Assembly (NCBI GenBank): GCA_030704615.1
Contig: CM060732.1
Location: forward strand, 22,382,001-22,446,000
DNA from: Takakia lepidozioides
Lineage: Eukaryota > Streptophyta > Takakiopsida > Takakiales > Takakiaceae
Length of the DNA stretch: 64,000 nt
Reading direction: 5' to 3'
Shown: positions 11,792 through 23,580 of the stretch, in pieces
Position numbering within the stretch: the first letter of the stretch is position 1
Layout: each line of letters begins with the position of its first letter
The notes under the pieces: model-generated
Database searches by the model: none
The model's input: the letters and a program-made list of their open reading frames with translations, nothing else
Told to the model about the DNA's origin: nothing
Translations under genes and position numbers: made by a program

Positions 11792-13717
11792 TTGAAGCAG
11801 CGGATGACGGAAGCTCCAGTCTTAAAAATCCCGGAGTTCGATCGTCCGTTTGAGATTCATACAGATGCATCGGACTTCGCAATTGGGGGTGTACTTATGC
11901 AAGATGGACGTCCAGTGGCTTACGAAAGTAAGAAACTGAATGAAGTGGAGCGACGGTGGCCGACGCACGAAAAAGAGATGAAGGCGGTGGTACATTGCCT
12001 TGAACTCTGGCGCCACTATGTTGGTTCCAACCCAGTGAAGGTGTTCACGGACAATGTCACGGTGAAGTATTTTGCCACGCAGCCCAAGTTGTCCCCAAAA
12101 CAACTTAGGTGGCAAGATACTTTGGCAGTGTTCGACGTGGATATCCAGTACAAACCGGGACGGGACAATGTGGTGGCCGATGCTTTAAGTAGAAAGCAGC
12201 AGCTCTTGTTGGTGTACAAGGGCGAGACGGCGCTCCAAAGGAAGATCCGGAAGGCTTGCCGGAAGGATGAGCTGGCAAAGTGCGTGATGCAGAACTTGAG
12301 AATGGGGGTTAAATCGCAGTTCCACTTGCAAAACGGACTGCTCCGGTATAAGCAAAAACGTCTCTATGTGCCAAAGGGAGGGATCAGGGATAGTCTCTTG
12401 AGAGAATGCCATGATAGCCCGCTTGCGGGCCACGGTGGAGCCAAGCGCACTGCGGCACTCTTGAAGAAAGAGTATTTCTGGCCCAAACTGAGGGAGGAGG
12501 CAGAGGAGTATGTAAAGACATGCACCACATGCCAACAAAACCGGAGCGAGTATAAAAAGCAAGCGGGGCTGTTACAACCCTTGCCGATTCCAGAGGGGAC
12601 TTGGGAAAGCGTCTCGATGGATTTCATGACTGCTATGCCGCTGTCAAAAGGATTCGATGCAATCATGGTGGTGGTAGATAGGTTCAGTAAAATGGCCCAT
12701 TTCATCCCCACCAAGGAGACGGCAACTGCGCAGGAGACAGGGCGACTTTACTTCGCCCACGTCTTAAAGCATCATGGAGTCCCGAAGGATATTGTCTCGG
12801 ACCGCGACCCAAAGTTTACGAGTAAATTCTGGAGAGCACTTTGGAAGAAGATGGGGACGAGGCTGAAGAGCACCGCCTTCCGACCTACGACGGAAACGGA
12901 AAGAGTGAATTCCGTAGTGAAGCAATTCTTGCGGAATTACGTGTCGGCAGACCAATCAGACTGGATGGAACACTTAGACGCGGCAGAGTTCTGTTATAAT
13001 AACACAGAACACTCCGCGACGGGAGTTTCCCCTTTTGTGTTGGTCTATGGAAAAGCACCTCTGGTGCCGACAAGTTGGGCCGCCCAGGACGTTGAGGAAC
13101 CGGCAGTAGCGGCGGTACTGGAAGAACGCGAGCGTTTGTTGAAGCTCGCAAAGTACAACATTGCCAAAGCTAGGAAACGGTATGAAAGGCAGGCGAATCG
13201 GAAGCGGAGGGAAGTGAAGTTTGAGGCAGGCACAGAGGTCTGGTTGAACATCAAGAATTTTCGACTACCTCCGGAAATGAGTCCGAAGTTCGTACCTCCG
13301 TATGCGGGTCCCTTTCGCATTCGGAGGGTTATGAATGAGGATGTGTATGAATTGGAGCTGCCAGCAAACAGCAAGGTGCACCCAGTATTCCATGTCTCCC
13401 TTTTGAAGCCTTACTTCAAAGATGAAGCACGTCCGAATCGGCAGCAAGTGTTGCGTCCGCCACCTATGCTGTTGGATCATGAAAATGAACCCGAGTACGA
13501 GGTGGAGGCAATACTTAGTCGAGGAGGTTCAAGAACCGAGAAACGGAGTATCTCGTCAAATGGAAGGGCTATCATCTTGTGGAGGCATCTTGGGTGCGTG
13601 CCTCAGAAATGGGAAACGCATCCGAGGCAGTTGCAGCGTTCGAAGGGCGACCTCAAAAGCGGAAGAAGCGTTGATGGGGACATCAACCTTGGAGCGTGGG
13701 GGGAAATGCATGCTTAG
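11792..13717 (+). pseudogene. pol: RNase H, integrase and chromodomain part of pol
   Basis: A 641-codon open frame. RNase H: HTDASDFAIGGVLMQ, the WPTHEKEMKAVV glutamate, FTDN and VADALSR. The integrase zinc module is H-x-H...C-x2-C (HDSPLAGHGG...CTTCQQN). The DDE core has Asp in SVSMDFM, Asp in IVSDRDPKF and Glu in TETERVNS, where the usual PQTDGQ is altered to PTTE. A GPY/F-like module (VPPYAGPFRIRRV, VHPVFHVSLLKPY) follows. The chromodomain begins YEVEAIL in this frame and continues one base out of frame as EYLVKWKGYHLVEASWV, so the C-terminus is frameshifted near 13.53 kb. Chromodomains steer chromoviruses to histone-marked chromatin. No ATG was chosen, because the frame is part of a longer polyprotein. 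Confidence 0.9.
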
Positions 13718-14570
13718 CCCGTTTAGCTAGCTCAGGAATCCGATTGCAAAAACTTGTATTGTACAAAAATTTGTGATAAAGGAAATGGGTTCCAAATATT
13801 GTGCGTCCTATTGTGTTTGGAATGGTGATGCATGGTGTGGTTGGCTGGTGTGTAGAATGCATGCTAGCTTACAAAAGTGGGAGAGGTAAATTGGTTAATC
13901 GTGTGTTTGCGCAGTGCCGAAATCGGGTGACTCCCATCCAAGGGGCAAGGAAACTTGCGCCTTATTTGGGAGTTCAAGTGCTAGTGCGCACCTGGCGCGT
14001 GCGCGTACTATAACTGCGCTACCGAGGGGGTTGCCTTGTAGTGCGGGCTAACGCGGAAGCTACGTGCTTCCGTTCACGTACTATAATCGTGTAGCCTCGG
14101 GACGAAGTCGTAGTGCGGCTTCGGCGTGTTCCCGTACCTCAGGCCAGCATTCCAAGGCGGACCCAATTGTAGTGATTGGGGCGCACGGTTGGTTCAAGGT
14201 TATCTTCCTAGTCAAAGAGGGTTCCAGGTGAACCCTTGCTCAAGGTGATGCCAAAAGCGGCATCATGAGCGATCGCAAGCAATGTTGTTGCAGTAAGGCG
14301 ATTCGATCCTCGGGGAGGTTCCTTGGCCTTGAAGTAGGCCAAGAGAGTGCACTGGGAGGAGCTGGAGAGGCTCCACCCTTGGCCGGGACTTGGAGGAAGT
14401 CGGCCGAACTAGCTAGTGGAGAGTGGAGTCAAGTGTGGGGTTTGGTTCTTTGCCATGGGACGCCATGGTACGGAAACAAACTCCTTGATGTGGGACGCCA
14501 CAACTTGGATGTTCGTTTCTACAAATGGACAAGTCGATGAGGACATCGACTCCCTGTTGGTAGGGGTGTG
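13718..14570. other. 3' untranslated region of the chromovirus
   Basis: No coding frame of note. It contains several CGC/CGT-rich segments and ends in a short purine run (GGTAGGGGTG) just before the 3' LTR, the likely polypurine tract. Confidence 0.5.
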
Positions 14571-15271
14571 TGTCGCGGCCCTTTGCCTTGAGGGCAGGGG
14601 GTCGGGACACATGAGGGGCTGCCCCTGTGGGGGGGGGCAGCGGCAGCGATAGGTATGGGGGGCTGAAGCACCCTTGAGTGCCCAAGGCACTCAAGGAGGC
14701 GGAGGCGCTCACTAGGTGGAGCCCCGCACACCGGGTTGCGGTGGAGGTGGCTCCACAAGGGGTGGTGGTAGCTTAGTGGGACTTAGTGGGGGTGGCATAG
14801 GACTCACCATGGGGGAGACCTCGAGGTGGGAGTCGTGGGGAGTCTTGGGACTCATCACGGTCCATTGGGGCCGCGGTGAGTGGGCCAAGACTCACCGCGA
14901 CTCACCACCGGGAGTCGAGGGTTTTCGTGGTGGTTCGCCATAAAATGGCATGGCTGGTTATGAAACCCCCGCGGACAGCTACAGAAGTATATATAGGGAG
15001 TAGTAACCCCGAGAACGGTGCAAGCCCGTTGGTGACCAAAACTAGTGAGTAAGCGAGCGAGCCGGAAAGCGACCAAAGAGTGGGGAGCTGTTCCGGACTG
15101 CCATCTACCAAAGGGAATTCTCCTAGTCCCAAATAGGTGGAGGGTTTAGAGGGAAGCGGAAGGGGACCGTTATGTCCCGGTGAGCAGCCGAAACTCCAAG
15201 TTGGCCCGGCGGCCAGGTTGGTCAGGCGCGCGCATCAAAGCGAGTAACTATGACTTGACGGGACCGAACTG
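14571..15271 (+). repeat. 3' LTR of the nested chromovirus, 3' end truncated
   Basis: Starts TGTCGCGGCC as in the 5' LTR and carries the same TATATATA (14988-14995). Small indels occur near the end. It stops at GAACTG, lacking the terminal GAGGTGTGCGACA, and MULE sequence resumes directly. Confidence 0.85.
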
Positions 15272-18200
15272 TCCGTGGAAGCGGAATGCTGGGGACGTCA
15301 GTGCGCTGCACCATCCGAAATCCTGCGGCGGTAAGGGCGTCGGCCTCAACCTGACTCAGATCGCAGCCTGGTTCCACCGGCCACACCGGGGGAGCCTCTG
15401 GCATTGTTTGTATGCCGTACTTGGGCTTTCCATACACGCAAGTCATAATGTCGTGCCTGCAGAACCAGAACTGGGTGGTTGTCGCCTCCGCAAACTTTGC
15501 ATGGACAAATCTTCCTGTAAAAGTAGGAGCAGGGACAGCCCCATCTGGATTCCTCCTTATCATCTCTAAACAACGTTGCCGTGTATCCACACGAATTGCG
15601 GAACACCTTCCTCGAAACGACGGCTTTGTGCGAGCAATTCTCCACTGTGAGGCAGACACAGTCGTCTCCACAATGGCTTGGCCATACTGCATAACAGCGG
15701 GCGGAATGTGGGGCAAGGGAGCGGTGGGAATTTGTTGCACGAAATCCCCGGTTGAAGGCGACGGCGATCTGGAATTTCTTGGGCTTCCACTGCTGGAAGA
15801 CACATTGTGCGGCAACATGACGGGACCTCGAGGTGCTGTCCGAATGTTCCTGTCGGATCTCCAGGAATCCTCTTCGCACCCGGGTTCCTCTTCAATCCTC
15901 CGCCTGACAGGGCGAGTCCGGACGTCCCCCTCTAGGTGTTCACCTCTGCGGTGCAGAGGCGTCCCTTTGATCTTCTCTCGCAATGCTGTCGCCCATTTCA
16001 CTGGATTCTTGGACCTCGAAGCTGTTCGTACCAACAATTCCTCCCTGTCCGGCCCAAAGCCCCATTGTTTGCCGCTCAGGAACTTGTAGTACGTGGCTTG
16101 CTGCATGATTGCTCTGTCGATGTCCTCCGTTGTGGCCGTCACTACGTCCACCAGATGTGCGGCAGAAGACGCTCGCCAGGAGGAGTGGACCGATTCTGCC
16201 ATATTCGTGTTCGGCATGTCCGTGTCGGAATCCAAGCACCGCTCCTAGAAGGACACAAACAATGGTGAGGGACCAATCGAAATGTCCGTAACAGAAAGAC
16301 AAATGAACGAAATTGACAGCAGCCTACCTCCCGCATGTACTGTCCGAACTGTCGATACCGAAAATGCCACCACCCCAACCAGCTGTGCAATGCTCCCAGA
16401 TTGGTTGTCTCCACTGCACCTGACGTGTTCCACCAAGCCTCGATGATAGCAAACTTAACCTCCGCGTCATCAAATGTGGGCATCCTTCCACGCCGTACAA
16501 AGGACACGGTGTTCAGCCTGGAATGAGCTAGCAACAAATTTTTAGTGTAGTGGGATAGACTCTGCATCCAATGGAATCCACAGGATCTCTCTTTCCCCTC
16601 CATTGGAACATTGGGGTCCTCACCGTACACACGCCGCACCGCTGCCCAGTTGGCCTGAGCGTTGTCTGCCATGAATCCCCTGAAATTGGGCTCTGGCAAT
16701 CCCGCCCTTGCCATCTGCTCGTTTATGCCCTCCCACAGATGCATCTCGGACTGTGTGTCCTCCCCTTTCATCTCGCAGATTGCAATCGTCATGAGCCTCT
16801 TGGAGTGATAGTCATAAACATGCGCACCCATAGTCACCCACTGATGGTTTGTAATTCGCTTGATGTGATCAAACATCACCCAAGCATTCGACAAGTTTCC
16901 AGTTGTCATGCGAGTGACCAAGTCGACTCCACTCCCAGGCCCCACGTCGACATTTTGAAAATGTAACAACGATCGGATTCGCTGCCTTGCCCTGGAAACC
17001 TGCTACCTTGGATGTAGTCATATCCAGTCATTCGTTTCACCTCCAGGATTGAGTACATGTCCGACCCCCTGCCGAACTCCTGCTTGCAAGATACGATGTG
17101 ATTCCGCACATTCGGACTACAAACGTGCGAGACGGACTCCAAGAGGTCACGCATCTCGTCTTCGGTCAAGGGCTCTCGGTCGGAACCATCTTCAGACATG
17201 ATTTTGCCAAGAGCAATCTTGTGGGCTGCCTTCAGCTGAATCTGCTTTGGTCTGGCTCCGGGGCTCAATTTCACCTCCTCTTTTATGATGTCGTGTGCTT
17301 CCTGCACAGCCTCACGCATGTTGCCTCTCGCCAAGGGGTGGCAGTGGACCCCAACGTGTATGCAAGCTCTAGTCAAGTCCGGGAGCAAATGGATTACGTA
17401 ATATTGCTTGGCTCTGCACATGGACATGCACGTCGGTGGTTCTTTGCAATGTGCACACTTGAAAGAACCCGCAGGAGCTTGGCTGGAGACAATGAATGGA
17501 TGATGCGTTGTGCCAGTCCAATCCGTCTCGTTTCTCCGCCCTCCTTTGGAGAGAAAGTGGAAGCAGGTGGGATTGAGGCACCTCAGCTTCCCCGCACAGA
17601 GGACATATCGTACACGAACACCATCAGCAATTTTCGTGCTACTGGTCTTCGTCACACACCAGGGGTGTCCGTCATGCTTTCGATCCATGTCTGTTAACAT
17701 CCCGGAGGCTTTCTTTGACGAAGAAACAGGTGGAAACTCGAAGATGACATTGCCATCGACTTCGGGAGGCAGAAAGTTACCTTTCTGACTGGGAATTTGG
17801 CATAGTCGAGAGCAGCCAGCTCGGAGCGAGAACCATCGAGGTGATGTTGTCGTAGGAGCTGCACAATGGACCGGGTTGGAGTTATGCTCGAGGGCACATG
17901 CGTAGCACCTACAGAGACGTCCATGCCGGATTTGAACGACCGTGTGGAGGACATGGGTACCTCAATGCAATCATCTTCCTCGTCGGAAATGTCGAATACG
18001 TCCACACGAGAAGCTATGGAGGGTCTTGACGGTCCAGGTCGGGAATGATTATCGTTGCATACCTCTCTGTTGGCAGTGGCCGCCTCTCGGTTTCCGGACT
18101 CCTTTGTGGATGGTGTGGGCAGCGACTGATTCGGAAAGGGAATGGGCATTCCCACAGCTCGGTACAGGATGGTGTCTGACGGGGGAACGTGCCATTCGAT

Positions 18201-18837
18201 TCCGCAACCTCCGTCGTTACCTAGCACGACAATGGTCTCGTCAACCTGTCCAGGAACATCCTTCCTTCCTTTCTTCCCAAATAAACTGTGCCCGGTTTGA
18301 GCTTGAATTTGGAACAAAGGTAAGTTTCAGTCACTCTGCAAAGTCCTCCCTCGTTTGGGATCCAGGCTCTCCCAAGTTGCGGAGGACAGCAAACTATAGC
18401 GTAGGAATTCGGAGCCATCGAACACCGCACGGAGTTGGCAAGTGCGAGGTTCAGTATAGCGACAGACCAAGGCTCACAGCACCATCTAAGTGGATCTGCG
18501 GAGTCCATCGACGATTGGAAGTCGCACATTGAAGTGGAAAGTATTGTTTCAAGCTACATGCATGAAGGTGGGAGGTTTGATTCCATAGCCAGTGAGTAGA
18601 CAATGATGGCCGATTCGGCGACGAAATAACATCTCCTGACAGTTTCTCCTGAGGGTGGATCCAGCAGTATTCTCGGTGCAGACAGGAACGTTCGCACTGA
18701 CAAGTGCCAGGACTGCTGGTTAAAACGGTCAGACAACCAAGTTGTGCTCATCAAGACTGGCCGCAATTGTGTTGTTTCGGAACAATGCAACCCATTGAGG
18801 TTCCAGATTTCCCGTCCCGAGTGATTCTTTCGATTGC

Positions 18838-20520
18838 TGGTGGACGGAAATACGGCGCCGCATTTCCGTATTGCATCTTGGTCATGCACAGAGCGACGGA
18901 AATGCGGCACCGAGTTTCCGTCCGGGGGAAACCTTTATACTCTCCAGAACGGAAATGCGGTAACGCATTTCCATCCAGCAAGCACGGTATGTGAAGGTGG
19001 AACGGAAATGCGGTACCGCATTTCCGTTCTGATTGAGATTTATGAACAACGGGAACAGAAATGCGGCACCGCATTTCCGTCCGAGTCGCACTTTTCGACA
19101 TTCCAGAACGGAAATGCGGCGCCGCATTTCCATTTTGTATCTGATGCATGGAGCTGAGGGATAGAAATGCTGCAGCACATTTCCGTCCTTAAAGACATTC
19201 ATACTCTCGAGAACGGAAATGCGGTACCGCATTTCCGTTCTGATTGAGAATTATGAACAACGGGAACAGAAATGCGGCACCGCATTTCCGTCCGAGTCGC
19301 ACTTTCGACATTCCATAAAGGAAATGCGGCGCCGCATTTCCATTTTGTATCTGATGCCTGGAGCCGAGTGATTCCGACAGCTTCATACAGCGCAATTCCG
19401 ACCGGTTGAGACATTCATATCCAGAACGGAAATGCGGCACCGCATTTCCGTTCTGACTGAAAATCGTGAACATCTGAACTGAAATGCGGCACCGTATTTC
19501 CATCCGAGTCGCATTCCAGAACGGAAATGCGGCACCGCATTTCCGTTCTGACTGAAAATCGTGAACCATCGGAACTGAAATGCGGCAACGTATTTCCATC
19601 CGAGTCGCACCTACCATCATTCCAGAACGGAAATGCGGCCGCATTTCCGTTCTGACTGAAAATCGTGAACCATCGGAACTGAAATGCGGCAGCGCATTTC
19701 CATCCGAGTCGCACCTCCCAACATTCCAGAACGGAATTAGATTTAAAAGGGAATGCGGCACCGCATTTCGTTCTGATGAAATATCCTGAAACATCGGAAT
19801 TGAAATGCGGTACCGCATTTCCGTCGGAGTCTCCGACATTCCAAAACGGAAATGCGGCACCGCATTTCCGTTTTGTATGTGAGGCATGGAGCTGTGGAAC
19901 GAAAATGCGGGAAGGCATTTCCGCCAGCGTCAGACGTTAATACTCTACAGAACGGAAATGCGGTACCGCATTTCCATTCTGACTGAAAATCGTGCGCAAC
20001 GGGACAGAAATGCGGCACCGCATTTCCGTTCGAGTCGCACCTTCCGACATTCTCGAACGGAAATGCGGCGCCGCATTTCCGTTTTGTATATTCGGCCTGG
20101 AGCTGTGCTACGGAAATGTGTTGCCGCATTTCCATCCATGTGAGACCTTCAACTTTCCAGACCGGAAATGCGGCACCGCATTTCTGTCCAGGTGAGACCT
20201 CTATACTTTCCCGAACGGAAATGTGGCACGGCATTTCCATTCATCAACTAACGTATGTGAAGTGGGAACGGAAATGCGGCGCCGCATTTCCCTTCTGAAT
20301 CTCATACATGGAGCTGTGGGACGGAAATGCGGCACCGTATTTCCGTTCAACAACTAAGGTATGTGAAGGTGGAACGGAAATGCGGTGCCGCATTTTCTTC
20401 CAACAAGTACGGATGTGTAGCTTCGTGATGGTACTTAACGGAAATGCGGCGCCGCATTCGCATTTCGCTCCAACTCATCAGACGCTGGGACGGAAATGCC
20501 TTGAAATGTGAACACGTGGA
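18838..20520. repeat. Palindrome array: about 31 units, 52-53 bp period
   Basis: Repeated near-perfect palindromes with core AAATGCGGYRCCGCATTT, extended by GG/CC or similar outside. Starts include 18846, 18898, 18951, 19004, 19057, 19110, 19163, 19215, 19268, 19320, a decayed one near 19373, 19428, 19480, 19523 and onward to 20440. Centres GGTACC and GGCGCC give perfect palindromes; GGCACC/GGTGCC give one central mismatch pair. Spacers also repeat, in sets of four, giving a roughly 211-bp higher-order unit with the centre order GGTACC, GGCACC, GGCGCC, variant. The array fills the gap between the divergent transposase and ParB/methyltransferase-like genes, where promoters would lie. Protein-like ORFs across it are only translations of the repeat. 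Confidence 0.95.
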
Positions 20521-22356
20521 GCAACGGAATTGCTGCACATGTCGGCACTCTATCTGACTGAAGGGGCATGAGGCGGCGCGGCCTGACCGTTGGATAATGA
20601 TGTTTGTTTTTCGGACGGCAGGCGTACCCTCAACGATTCGAATTTCGTAATGACGCAAACTCCACGAGGAGACACTTTCGTCCAACCTTTCGAACCCAAG
20701 TGGTGCATCACCGCCGTTTCATCTACTTTTGTCGTGTCTCCTCAGTCACCCCTCTCGCGCCCTTTCCATCTGCACTCTTTGCCCCTTTTCCCTCTCTCTG
20801 TTCTTCTTATGCTCGAACCTGAGAGGGGGGGAGTTCGTGCACCAGACAGGAGACCTCGTCGCAAGCTCCGGAAATTATACTTCGGACGTAGGCCAATGCC
20901 GAAGGGGAGGAAGCAGATGCGTCTACAGGAGGAGATTGCCATCTCCGAGCAGCAGGCCACTCAGGCAACCCAGCCACCAGTGAGAGCTCCATGCGATCGG
21001 GCTGCGCGCAGCTGATCGAGCACCGAACCCCCCATTTTGCTTCTGTAATTCTTAGACTGAATGCTAGGAGACTTGAATGCAGAACATGTTTGCATGCCTA
21101 ACAGGAAAGGTGGACGTGCTGGAGGGATCGCAGGAATCCGAAGAGCCGCAGGAAGAGTCCGAGGAGCTAGCTGCAGCACGTACACCCACCCGATCCCCGA
21201 GCGCGGTATTCCTGCCGGGCCTAGCCCTCTGCGATTCAAAGACGCGTCTTCGAAGGGCAAGTTCAAAGTCCAGAGATCGACTCGCGTTCTTCGATCATGG
21301 AGAATCGCCAGCAGGGGTCGGGCCCTTCTCCAGCAAAGTCGAAGAAGAAGCAGCCCGTCCCTCTACTGGCTTCTGAACCGGCTCAGGCCGATTCACCCCC
21401 CCCAACGCGAATGAAGCAGCAGGGTAGAAGACAGATTCAATTGCAGCAGACACCTTCACCTGCAAGGATGAGGAAGCAGAAGGCAATCAGGGCGACGGGC
21501 GAACAATCTCCCGCAAAACCGCTTCCACGAGCTGAAGCTCAGTTCCTGGAGGATTTCCCGCCTGCAGATGTTGGGGCCGACTCTGCTGCAGCGAAGGCAA
21601 TGGGATCGACCGTTGATCTCGATTTGGTACCGGAGGGGGTGCTGCCGCTGAACGTTCGCAGCAGACCACCCACCGATGAGCAGCAGGCCCGGAGGAGGCC
21701 TCTGCAATGGCAGAATTGCCCGCACACAGGCCCCAGAGTGCAGCTCCAGTTGAGGATGCTCCAGCTGCTCAGCCACTACCGGCACCTACAGACATGTCTC
21801 CGGAGGATTTCAAAAGTGCAGCGGATAAAATGTTGGAGGAGACACACAGTAGCATTGGCAGAGTTCTGGGCAGCAGGGTATTCCAGCGGACTCTTCGAAT
21901 CCCACTCTGTCGCATGGTCTCCCTTCCCATCGTCAGGCAGGCCCTTCCCGGAGATGTGGATAAGCTCAAGTTCGCATTTCGAGAAGGGTACCGTCTGGGA
22001 TCGGCAGCGTTTTACGTTTCCATTGAGAATGAGGACGGCGAAACCCGTGGACCCACTGCCGATGAATTGTCAACGTGGGATACCCACTGGCACACTCGCA
22101 ACCACGAATTCGAGGCGACGCTGAAGGGTGATCCCGACTTCGGCCATATGTCGGGAAAAATGTTCTTTGTGTGGGACGGGAATCACCGACTTCTCGCCTG
22201 GTGGGAGTACATCAAGCAGAACCATGCCAAGCACATTGGCTGGCATTACATGGTGGAGTGTGTCATCCTCAAGGTGAAGGCGGCAGACTCCTCCCTGCTC
22301 AAGAATGCCATGGCGGACCTCAACTCGTAAGATACTCATACCCTCCCTAGCACGTT

Positions 22357-22378
22357 CGAAATGCGGTGCCGCATTTCG
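22357..22378. repeat. Element palindrome inside intron 1 of the ParB/methyltransferase-like gene
   Basis: Core AAATGCGGTGCCGCATTT within the 112-bp intron 22327-22438. Confidence 0.9.
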
Positions 22379-23559
22379 GTTTCCATTCTGGTTTGTTTCC
22401 GTGCTTCCGTGTACTGAACTGGAGAGTGTGCCTTGCAGGGTCACTGAGAATGCGTACGTGCATACCCACATGGCACATATGCTGTACAGGGTGAGGAAAA
22501 CTGGTCTCACTGATCCGCAGATGTTTGCGGAAATGCTGGAGCCCGAGCTCATTCAGAAAGCCGTTGCAAAAAGACCGGACATGGTATCGTCTCACTATGG
22601 ATGGAATGGTGGAGGTGATATACGAAGTAAGTCGTCCTCCAATTTCCCTCTGCTCATCCTTCCCCAATTTCCAGTAATGTTTCCACATGAATCGAATGTA
22701 ACGCTTCTGCATGTTTTTGTTGGCAGTCAAACATCAAGCTGGATTTGGCCCATGCCAAACGCTTCTTCATGGAAAGTGAGGGGCAGGTCAAAACGTTGCA
22801 GTCATTGACTGAGCACTTGAAGGAAGCCGGTGTCAAGTCCAGAACCAAATACAAGTCAAAGCTTGTGAAGCTGGTGGCAATTGCAGATCCGGCACTTGGA
22901 AAGGACTTCATCCCCGAGATTGCAAAACACTATTCTCGGGCCATGCAGCCGACCATGCAATTGGAGAAACTGCATCACCTCTCAACGGCATGTGTGGAGG
23001 CGAAAGAGAAGGTGAGGTTTCAATGCACTGAAGTTCCTTCCTAGCAATAGCCACTCTCTTCCAGCTCCTGACATTGGATCGGAAATGGCAGACACGGTGG
23101 CTGTCGATCTGGAATGCATCCGAGAGCATAAGGACAATGTGGTCTTTTCCACTGGAAGTTTCCGACCCTGCAGTGGATGTGTGGCTCAATATGACTTGGT
23201 GGTTCCAGGTAATTCAAGGTACTTCCCCAGATTTGCTTTTCTGACATGAATTCCCTGAACTGCTACGTGACAATGCATTTGGGAATCGCAGGTAATGTCG
23301 AATGCGAAGGAGCAAGTCGTAATGCACACAAATTCGTTCGGCTTGTACGTCAAATGGGATGGAACACAGACATTGGAAGACTACGTGACACGTTTCAGAT
23401 GTGCGTACAAGGACAACCTTTTCGCCAGAGAGCTACAGACAGCAAGAAGGAGCGTGGAGTTTACACATCAGGAGGGAGCGGGGAAAGCTGCAATGCGAAT
23501 TGTTTACAGGTGAAGCACAGCTGCCCTTGTATGCGAAGCCTGGTTACGAGGTTTGTCTC

Positions 23560-23580
23560 GGAAATGCGGCACCGCATTCG
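23560..23580. repeat. Element palindrome inside intron 5
   Basis: GGAAATGCGGCACCGCATTC within the 146-bp intron 23510-23655; one T of the right arm is lost. Confidence 0.88.

Larger units (their letters stand above)
8350..15271 (+). mobile_element. Ty3/gypsy chromovirus nested in the MULE transposase
   Basis: A nearly complete LTR retrotransposon: 5' LTR, tRNA-Met primer site, gag, protease, RT, RNase H, integrase, chromodomain, 3' LTR. The LTRs are closely alike by eye, so insertion looks recent compared with the decay of the host MULE. The last 12 or so bases of the 3' LTR and about 10 bases of target are missing, so no target duplication can be read. The gag-pol region has several frameshifts; this copy is non-autonomous. 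Its host site is known from the second MULE copy at about 42.27 kb. Confidence 0.9.
7902..18317 (-). pseudogene. MULE transposase (DDE with C-terminal SWIM zinc finger), broken and interrupted
   Basis: Reads leftwards. The N-terminal 18317-17770 is disordered, with an acidic DISDEEDD patch. It then shifts frame into 17700-16906, which has a Cys/His-rich FAR1/WRKY-GCM1-like zinc module (CAHCKEPPTC, HVGVHCHP). Another frame break lies near 16.99 kb. The catalytic region follows: first Asp in VYDYHSKR, second in FMADNAQANW, and a C-x2-H in CGFHWM. A GT-AG intron at 16327-16245 precedes the third acidic residue in NTNMAESVH. The frame continues to about 15273, where a gypsy element is inserted, and resumes at 8349. 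The C-terminal SWIM motif (CNC...CPCKH) is at 8120-7902, ending LLNMDPGDQ. Known: MULE transposases cut at terminal inverted repeats and give 9-bp duplications. Frameshifts and the insertion make this copy inactive. Confidence 0.82.

Noticed and set aside
15180-16302. Plus-strand ORFs opposite the MULE transposase
   Set aside because: Antisense shadows; the DDE and SWIM motifs are on the minus strand.
18751-20240. Overlapping ORFs of 60-232 codons rich in RKCGAAFPF/MRCRISV-type words
   Set aside because: They are translations of the palindrome repeat in several frames on both strands, not genes.
18838-20520. CRISPR array
   Set aside because: Regular palindromic repeats with even spacing look like one, but the spacers repeat themselves, the repeats vary in the centre, there are no cas genes, and the DNA is plant nuclear.
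22357-22378. Direct match to the known bacterial parS site
   Set aside because: The canonical parS core (TTTCACGTGAAA type) is different; only the idea of a palindromic ParB-type site is shared.
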